Below are positions 6,361 to 10,812 of a stretch of 10,812 bases of DNA, piece by piece (the first letter of the stretch is position 1; each line of letters starts with the position of its first letter). A program made the translations under genes and the position numbers. Source of the stretch: Solirubrobacterales bacterium (lineage in GTDB: Bacteria; Actinomycetota; Thermoleophilia; Solirubrobacterales; Solirubrobacteraceae); the NCBI GenBank assembly GCA_019240015.1, contig JAFAZB010000105.1, positions 1-10,812 on the forward strand, written 5' to 3'. The notes under the pieces were generated by a model. It worked only from the letters and a program-made list of their open reading frames with translations, ran no database searches and was not told the DNA's origin.

Positions 6361-7230
6361 GTGCGCCGGGCGTGCATCGACATCGGCTCGAACACCACCA
6401 GGTTGCTGGTCGCGGAGTGCGACGGCGGGGAGTTGATCGAGGTCCACCAGCAGCGTGCCTTCACCCGCTTGGGGCGGAGCCTTCGGAACGATCGGCGAAT
6501 CGACCAGGACAAGATCGATGAGCTGGTCGGGGTCGTCCGCGAGCAGCTGCGCACGGCGGGCGAGCTCGGCGTCGCCGACGTCACGGGCGTCGCCACCGCC
6601 GCGATCCGCAGCGCTGCCAACGGCGCCGAGCTGGTCGCGGCGATCCGGCGCGCCTGCGGGCTGACCGTGCGGATCCTGTCCGGCGACGAAGAGGCGCGGC
6701 TGGCGTTCGCCGGCGCCGCCCGTACGCTCGGCCACGTGCCCGCCGGGGAGCTGGGAGTGGTCGACGTCGGCGGTGGCTCGTCGGAGCTGGTCGTCGGGAC
6801 CGCGCCCGACCGCGTTCGATGGTGCACCTCGGTCGCGGTCGGGTCGGGGGACCTCGCGGACAGCTGCCTGCGCTCGGACCCTCCGTCGGCGGCGGAGCTG
6901 AGCCATGCCCGCGAGCAGATCGCCCGCTCGCTGGACGGGCTCGAGGTGCCAAACCCCACCGAGGCGGTCGCGGTCGGCGGCAGCGCCACCTCGTTGCGTC
7001 AGCTCGCCGGGCCGCTGCTCGATGCCGACGCGTTCGCGCGTTCGCTGAAGCTGCTGGCGAGCCGCCGCGCGAGCGAGATCGCGAACCGGTTCTCGCTCGA
7101 TCTGGAGCGCGTCAAGCTGCTGCCGGCAGGATTGCTGATCCTGGAGGCCGCGTCAGAGCTGTTCGGCGCCGCGCTCACGATCAGTCGTGGCGGGCTGCGC
7201 GAGGGGGTCTTGCTGGAGGCGGCCGGGTGA
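6361..7230 (+). CDS. Short Ppx/GppA family phosphatase
   Basis: A 289-residue actin/hexokinase-like (ASKHA) phosphatase of the exopolyphosphatase/pppGpp phosphohydrolase family, cytosolic. It hydrolyses polyphosphate ends or pppGpp, linking phosphate stores and the stringent response. Motifs in order: phosphate-1 loop CIDIGSNTTRLLV (5-17), GVATAAIRSAANG (76-88), the catalytic-Glu region SGDEEARLAF (107-116), phosphate-2 loop DVGGGSSELV (135-144), VAVGGSATSL near 203-212, LLPAGLLILEA and the C-terminal ISRGGLREGVL. The length covers only the two ASKHA lobes; the C-terminal HD-like domains of E. coli PPX/GppA are missing, yet an HD-superfamily gene follows directly. GTG at 6361 puts the first motif at the N-terminus, as expected; it has no ribosome binding site and follows the MFS stop by 3 bases. 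Its stop overlaps the next start (GTGA). Choice between Ppx and GppA activity is open. Confidence 0.9.
   Translation: MRRACIDIGSNTTRLLVAECDGGELIEVHQQRAFTRLGRSLRNDRRIDQDKIDELVGVVREQLRTAGELGVADVTGVATAAIRSAANGAELVAAIRRACGLTVRILSGDEEARLAFAGAARTLGHVPAGELGVVDVGGGSSELVVGTAPDRVRWCTSVAVGSGDLADSCLRSDPPSAAELSHAREQIARSLDGLEVPNPTEAVAVGGSATSLRQLAGPLLDADAFARSLKLLASRRASEIANRFSLDLERVKLLPAGLLILEAASELFGAALTISRGGLREGVLLEAAG
7215..7219 (+). promoter_or_regulatory. Ribosome binding site of the HD-superfamily gene
   Basis: GGAGG within the last codons of the Ppx/GppA gene, 7 bases before the GTG at 7227. It fixes that start and points to tight translational coupling of the two proteins. Confidence 0.75.
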
Positions 7231-8075
7231 GCGACGAGCCGCTCGCCCCCGGCCCCCGGGCGCTGGAGCCGCCGCTGCCGCCACGCGAAGCGCTGGCCGA
7301 GGTTCGCCTGCGCGCCCCGACCCGCGGCAACCGCCGCCTGGAGCGCCTGCTCGAAGCGGTCAACGCCGACCAGCAGCTGAAGGCCTGGTGGCATGTCTCG
7401 GCGGTCAACGCGACCCGGCGGCTGGGAATGTCGGACCACAGCTGGGTGCACATCCAGATCGTGCTCAACATCGGCCTGCGGCTGGCCCGGCTGCTGTTCC
7501 GGCGCGGGGTAGCCCCCAGCGTCAGCACCGATTACGCGATGAGCGAGCGCGACGCGGAGGTGGTGATCGCGGCCGGTTGCCTGCTGCACTGCGTGGGAAT
7601 GTCGATCCACCGCGAGGATCACGAGCGCTACAGCCTGTTTCTGGCGGCCGACAAGCTGCCGTCGCTGCTCGCCGAGGTCTATGAGGAGCCCGAGCGCTCG
7701 ATCATCGTCGCCGAGGCGCTGCACGCGATCATCGGGCACCGGCGAAAGGGCGCTCCGTTCACGATCGAGGCGGGAATCGTGCGGATCGCCGACGCGCTCG
7801 ACATGGCTCGCGGTCGCTCGCGGGTGCCGTTCGAGTCCGGCCACCAGAACATCCACTCGCTATCGGCCTACGCGATCGAGGAGGTTCGGATCGCCGCCGG
7901 GCGCGACCGCGCGGTCCGAGTCGAGATCGCGATGTCGAACAGCGCCGGGATCTTCCAGGTCGACGAGCTGCTCGCGACCAAGCTGCGCGGCTCGGGGCTC
8001 GAGCAGCACATCGAGGTGATCGCGCGGATCGACGCCGAGCACGAACAGCGCCTGATCCCCGTGTTCAGGATCTAG
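7227..8075 (+). CDS. HD-superfamily phosphohydrolase-like protein with HC in place of HD
   Basis: A 282-residue soluble, helical protein. An extended Pro-rich N-terminus (1-35) precedes the HD-like core: SDHSWVHIQIV (His71, His75), AAGCLLHCVGMSIHRE (His121-Cys122, His128), DHERYSL (His132), EALHAIIGH (His166, His171) and VRIADALDMARGRSR (Asp189, Asp192). A conserved-looking C-terminal region contains NSAGIFQVDELL and KLRGSGLEQHIEV. Archaeal HD proteins I remember share the DALDM..GR.R.P and NSAGIFQVDELL blocks, so the family appears wide. The usual HD dyad is H121-C122 here (codons CAC TGC), so the metal-binding Asp is replaced. It could bind metal differently or act as a regulator. The start overlaps the Ppx stop by GTGA with a GGAGG ribosome binding site. 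Its position behind a Ppx lacking its own HD domain suggests they act together on phosphate or (p)ppGpp; that is inference. Confidence 0.8.
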   Translation: MSDEPLAPGPRALEPPLPPREALAEVRLRAPTRGNRRLERLLEAVNADQQLKAWWHVSAVNATRRLGMSDHSWVHIQIVLNIGLRLARLLFRRGVAPSVSTDYAMSERDAEVVIAAGCLLHCVGMSIHREDHERYSLFLAADKLPSLLAEVYEEPERSIIVAEALHAIIGHRRKGAPFTIEAGIVRIADALDMARGRSRVPFESGHQNIHSLSAYAIEEVRIAAGRDRAVRVEIAMSNSAGIFQVDELLATKLRGSGLEQHIEVIARIDAEHEQRLIPVFRI

Positions 8076-8096
8076 CGCCGGCCGGGGCGCGCGCTA
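8073..8096. terminator. Inverted repeat spanning both stop codons of a convergent pair
   Basis: TAGCGC (8073-8078) and GCGCTA (8091-8096) form a 6-bp inverted repeat around a GC-only 12-base centre. The two TAG stop codons, one per strand, lie in the two arms. Only 18 bases separate the genes, so any shared terminator must be here. No T-tract follows on either strand. Confidence 0.3.
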
Positions 8097-8372
8097 CCAG
8101 CCCCCGCGCCAGTCGGCGTTGGCGGCCCGCCGCCTGGCCGCCTCCATCTTTGCGTGCTTGCGCTTGTCGAGGCGCCACTGGATCAGCGACAGGACCAGGA
8201 TCAGGGTCGGGAAGAACGCGATCACCACGAACATCGTGCTGGTGATCACCTTGTCGTCGGTCTCTCCGTACCACCCCTCGCCGCCGTCGGCCCGCGCGAA
8301 CGCGTTCGGGGCGATGGTCAGCAGCGTGACCGTGAACACCAGCAGCGCGGTCATGATCCGGGTGCGGCGCAT
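8094..8372 (-). CDS. Small single-pass membrane protein of unknown function
   Basis: A 92-residue protein that I cannot assign to a family. It has a basic start (MRRTR) and a hydrophobic core (7-21) ending in Ala-x-Ala near 24-28, which looks like a cleavable signal peptide. A short acidic segment follows (28-41, GEGWYGETDD), then a strong membrane span (about 45-66, with FVVIAFFPTLILVLSLIQW), and a very basic tail (68-92, WRLDKRKHAK then Arg/Ala repeats). Predicted topology: about 15 residues outside, one span, and a basic cytoplasmic tail that could touch nucleic acid, phospholipid or a partner. It starts 14 bases after the hydrolase stop, so the two are probably co-transcribed. The ATG at 8372 lacks a clear ribosome binding site; Met7 is an alternative but would lose the basic n-region. 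Reality is supported by a coherent topology and the tight fit between neighbours. Confidence 0.68.
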   Translation of the reverse strand: MRRTRIMTALLVFTVTLLTIAPNAFARADGGEGWYGETDDKVITSTMFVVIAFFPTLILVLSLIQWRLDKRKHAKMEAARRRAANADWRGGW

Positions 8373-8386
8373 CGCTGGCTGAAAGC

Positions 8387-9208
8387 CTACGCCACTTTTG
8401 CGGCTTCGCGGGCGCCGACCGCCTCGAGCGCACGCAGCAGCGCCGGGTTGTAGCGGCCGGGCTCGGCAACCAGCGCCAGATGCCCGATCGGCGCCTCGAA
8501 CACCGGTGCGCCGAGCGCCGCCGCGAGCTCGCGCTGCTTGCTCGGGGCGACAGCTTCGTCGTGTGTCGTCAGCACCACCGCGGTGGGGGCCTGGATCGAT
8601 CCGAGCCACGGCCGGGAATCGAACCGCCCGAGCTCGCGGCCGGCCTCGGCCATGTCCTTGGCGTCGTGCCGCATCAGCTCCGACTGCATCCACACGGTCT
8701 CACGCGACTCCCGGAAGCCGGCGCGGCGAAAGCCGGCGCGCCAGGTGAGCCTCGGCGCCAGCGACAACGAGAGCCCCAGCACGCCCATCGCCTTCCACAC
8801 CCGGCGGGTCTCGCGGTCCTTCCAGTGCTGGGCGGTCCCGCTCAGCACCAGGCCGCTGACGACGTCGGGGTGCTCGTGCGCGACCAGCTGGGCGATCGCG
8901 CCGCCCATCGAGTAGCCGACGACGGTCGCCGGCGCCAGATCCAGCGTGCGCAGCGCGCTGGCCGCATCGGCCGCGCAGTCCGCCAGCCTGAAGGGCGCCA
9001 GCGGTCGCAGACCCCGCCCGTGGCCCCGGTGATCGAGCGCCAGCACGCGATAGCCGGCTCGCGTCAGATCGCCGTACGCGCCGTACCAGTTCAGATCGGC
9101 GCTCACCATCCAGCCGTGGAGCAGCAGCACGGGCGCGCCGTCGCCGCCGCTGTCACGCAGGAACAGCTCCCCGCGGTCCGGGACCGCCAGCGTCCGGGCG
9201 GGCGGCAT
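8387..9208 (-). CDS. Alpha/beta hydrolase
   Basis: A 273-residue cytosolic alpha/beta-hydrolase-fold protein with a complete triad: the oxyanion HGW (31-33), nucleophile elbow GYSMGG with Ser100, acid Asp217 in THDEAVAP, and His243 in IGHLAL. LDHRGHGRG (58-66) is the conserved loop before the nucleophile. A cap region at about 126-200 (with WKAMGVLGLSLSLAP and the Arg/Trp-rich segment after it) should set the substrate. Members act as esterases, lipases, epoxide hydrolases, haloperoxidase-like enzymes or C-C hydrolases; nothing here decides between them. The open frame continues far upstream opposite the ABC-F gene; the ATG at 9208 gives a normal N-terminus and lies outside that gene. No ribosome binding site is evident. 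It is the first gene of a pair with the small membrane protein and is divergent from the ABC-F gene. Confidence 0.88.
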   Translation of the reverse strand: MPPARTLAVPDRGELFLRDSGGDGAPVLLLHGWMVSADLNWYGAYGDLTRAGYRVLALDHRGHGRGLRPLAPFRLADCAADAASALRTLDLAPATVVGYSMGGAIAQLVAHEHPDVVSGLVLSGTAQHWKDRETRRVWKAMGVLGLSLSLAPRLTWRAGFRRAGFRESRETVWMQSELMRHDAKDMAEAGRELGRFDSRPWLGSIQAPTAVVLTTHDEAVAPSKQRELAAALGAPVFEAPIGHLALVAEPGRYNPALLRALEAVGAREAAKVA

Positions 9209-9286
9209 CTGAACGGGGGGCTCGGGTGGCCACGGGGGCGCGCGCACCAGCCTGATGCTAACGGCGGCTTGCCACCATGCGTGCCG
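9209..9286. promoter_or_regulatory. Divergent intergenic region, hydrolase / ABC-F
   Basis: 78 bases between divergent starts, so promoters for both genes are expected here. The only structure I noted is the 8-bp palindrome GTGGCCAC (9226-9233). No convincing -35/-10 pair, leader peptide or attenuator of the kind found before some resistance-type ABC-F genes is visible. Confidence 0.3.
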
Positions 9287-10812
9287 ATGGCAGTCGTGAT
9301 CGCATCCGACCTGGGCAAGGACATCGCCGGTGAACCGCTGCTGCGCGGGATCTCCTTCAAGCTGGAGCGCCACGACCGGATGACCCTCTCGGGGCGCAAC
9401 GGCTCGGGCAAGACCACGCTGCTGCGAATGCTCGCCGGCGAGGCCTCGATCGACCGTGGCGAGCTGGTGCTCGCCAAGGGGGCCAAGGTGGCGCTGCACG
9501 ACCAGCGCCCGCCGCGCGAGCGGGGGCTGAGCCTGCGCGAGTACGTCGTCTCCGGTGCCGCCGAGCTGGTCGCGATCGAGCGGGAGCTGGCGTCGCTCGA
9601 GCAGGCGATGGCCGGTGGCGCACACGACGACGCGACCCTGAACCGCTACGCCGGCGCCCAGGCGCGCTTGGAGCACGCCGGCGGCTACGCCTGGCGCGAG
9701 CGGGCGCTGGCCACGCTCCGCGGGCTGGGGTTTCGCCCCGACGATCTGGACCGCCCGTTGCGCAGCTTCTCCGGCGGCGAGCTGACGCGGGCGTCGCTGG
9801 GGCGCGCGCTGGCCGGCGATCCGGACCTGTTGCTGCTCGATGAGCCGACCAACCACCTCGACATCGCCTCGCTCGAGTGGCTCGAGCAGCACCTCGATGG
9901 GCTCGATGCGGCCGTGGTGCTGGTGGCCCACGACCGCTGGTTCCTGGAGGCGGTGGGGACCTCGGTGCTCGAGCTGGAGGCCGGCTCAGAGGCCCGCAGC
10001 GGGAAGTTCTTTCCCGGGCCGTGGCATGCCTGGCGGCGGGAGAAGGCAGCGCGTGAGCTGGCCCTCGGGCGCGCCGTCGAGCGCCAGCGAGTCGAGATCG
10101 AGCGGCTGGAGCAGTTCGTGACCCGCTTCCGGGCCGGAACCCGCGCCCGACAGGCGCAGTCACGGGCCAAGCGGCTGGCGAAGATCGAGCGCGTCGCGGA
10201 GCCCCGCTCCGACGGCGGCTCGCTCCAGATCGCCTTCCGCCCCCCCGAGCGCAGCGGCCGGGTCGTGTTCGAGCTGACCGACGGCCACCTGATCGCGGGG
10301 GAGAAGCTGCTGCTCGAGGGCGCCGAGCTGTGGCTCGAGCGCGGCGAGCACGTTTCGCTCGTGGGACCCAACGGCGCCGGCAAGACCACCTTGATCGAAA
10401 CGCTGGCGGGGCGCCGGGCGCTGGCCGGCGGCAAGCTTCGCACTGGACACAACGTCAAGCTCGGCTTTCTCTCTCAGCACGCCGACGAGCTCGCCGCCGG
10501 AACCGCCCGCACTGTGCTCGAGGCGGCCCAGCACGCCGCCGGCCTCACGCCCGGCAGGACCAGGGCGCTGCTCGGCAGCTTCCTGTTCTCAGGCGAGCAG
10601 GCCGAGAAGCCGCTCGCGGGGCTCTCGGGCGGGGAACGGCGGCGGCTGGCGTTGGCGATCCTGGTCAGCTCGGGCGCCAACGTCCTGATCCTCGACGAGC
10701 CGACCAACCACCTGGATCTGGAGAGCCGCGAGGCGCTCGAGGAGGCGCTGCGGGCGTTCGAGGGCTCGCTGATCCTGGTCTCCCACGATCGCGCGCTGCT
10801 CGACGCGGTGGG
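9287..10812 (+). CDS. ABC-F family ATPase, C-terminus cut by window edge
   Basis: A soluble protein with two tandem ABC domains and no membrane span, 508 residues before the window ends; relatives are about 520-550 long, so only the tail is missing. Domain 1: Walker A GRNGSGKTT (36-44), signature FSGGE (161-165), Walker B LLLLDEP (181-187), His215. The linker (about 238-310) carries the basic TRFRAGTRARQAQSRAKRL segment, matching the helical arm that enters the ribosomal E site in this family. Domain 2: Walker A GPNGAGKTT (360-368), LSGGE (446-450), LILDEPTNHLD (467-477), His500. All ATPase residues are intact. ABC-F proteins act on ribosomes as translation factors, some protecting against antibiotics; which applies here cannot be told. 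ATG at 9287 is in frame with a GTG at 9281, a possible alternative. Another ATG at 9277 is out of frame. Confidence 0.93.
   Translation, partial: MAVVIASDLGKDIAGEPLLRGISFKLERHDRMTLSGRNGSGKTTLLRMLAGEASIDRGELVLAKGAKVALHDQRPPRERGLSLREYVVSGAAELVAIERELASLEQAMAGGAHDDATLNRYAGAQARLEHAGGYAWRERALATLRGLGFRPDDLDRPLRSFSGGELTRASLGRALAGDPDLLLLDEPTNHLDIASLEWLEQHLDGLDAAVVLVAHDRWFLEAVGTSVLELEAGSEARSGKFFPGPWHAWRREKAARELALGRAVERQRVEIERLEQFVTRFRAGTRARQAQSRAKRLAKIERVAEPRSDGGSLQIAFRPPERSGRVVFELTDGHLIAGEKLLLEGAELWLERGEHVSLVGPNGAGKTTLIETLAGRRALAGGKLRTGHNVKLGFLSQHADELAAGTARTVLEAAQHAAGLTPGRTRALLGSFLFSGEQAEKPLAGLSGGERRRLALAILVSSGANVLILDEPTNHLDLESREALEEALRAFEGSLILVSHDRALLDAV

Noticed and set aside
8373..8693. Upstream extension of the small membrane protein frame into the hydrolase gene
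   Set aside because: The extension is Ala/Arg-rich and overlaps the hydrolase gene on the same strand in another frame. The signal peptide begins at the ATG at 8372.
9209..9931. Upstream extension of the hydrolase frame across the ABC-F gene
   Set aside because: The extra translation is low-complexity and antisense to the first ABC domain. The family N-terminus begins at 9208.
1..10812. CRISPR array, tRNA/rRNA, insertion sequence, prophage, toxin-antitoxin pair or defence island
   Set aside because: No direct-repeat array, cloverleaf-like sequence, transposase or integrase motif, or recognised defence gene was seen on either strand. Composition is uniform by eye.

Overview
The window is very GC-rich (about 70% by eye), densely packed chromosomal DNA. 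The gene set and protein style suggest a high-GC actinobacterium: an actinobacterial-type glucosyl-3-phosphoglycerate synthase, GTG starts, and mostly tiny intergenic gaps. A deep lineage such as Thermoleophilia/Solirubrobacterales is my best guess, but this is inference from protein style and no marker gene proves it. I see no tRNA or rRNA gene, insertion sequence, integrase, CRISPR array, phage gene or recognisable defence system.

Layout from left to right: (1) a 3'-truncated glutathionyl-hydroquinone-reductase-like gene on the minus strand (1-752); (2) a 73-bp divergent control region with two adjacent dyads; (3) a PEP mutase/isocitrate lyase family gene on the plus strand (826-1641); (4) a four-gene minus-strand cluster read from 5008 down to 1672: ABC-2 ATPase, ABC-2 permease, a GC hairpin, gpgS, and an M23-like lipoprotein with altered metal ligands; (5) a three-gene plus-strand operon (5083-8075): MFS transporter, short Ppx/GppA phosphatase, and an HD-superfamily protein whose HD motif reads HC; (6) a minus-strand pair (9208 to 8094): alpha/beta hydrolase, then a 92-residue membrane protein; (7) a nearly complete ABC-F ATPase on the plus strand, running off the right edge.

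Functionally, the minus cluster looks directed to the cell envelope and solute metabolism: an exporter, the first step towards glucosylglycerate or methylglucose polysaccharides, and a lipoprotein related to cell-wall hydrolases. The plus operon links a polyphosphate/(p)ppGpp-type phosphatase by GTGA overlap to an HD-fold protein. This resembles the two-part Ppx-HD arrangement of larger PPX proteins, but on two polypeptides. The remaining genes are single metabolic, detoxification or translation-related genes.

Clear Shine-Dalgarno sequences occur only at the two overlapping, internal operon genes (4137 and 7227). The first genes of transcripts lack one, which fits frequent leaderless transcription. 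The items most worth a second look are the Ppx/HD pair with its HD-to-HC change, the M23 protein with replaced zinc ligands, and the dyads at 790-823. I did not find a convincing new multi-gene system.
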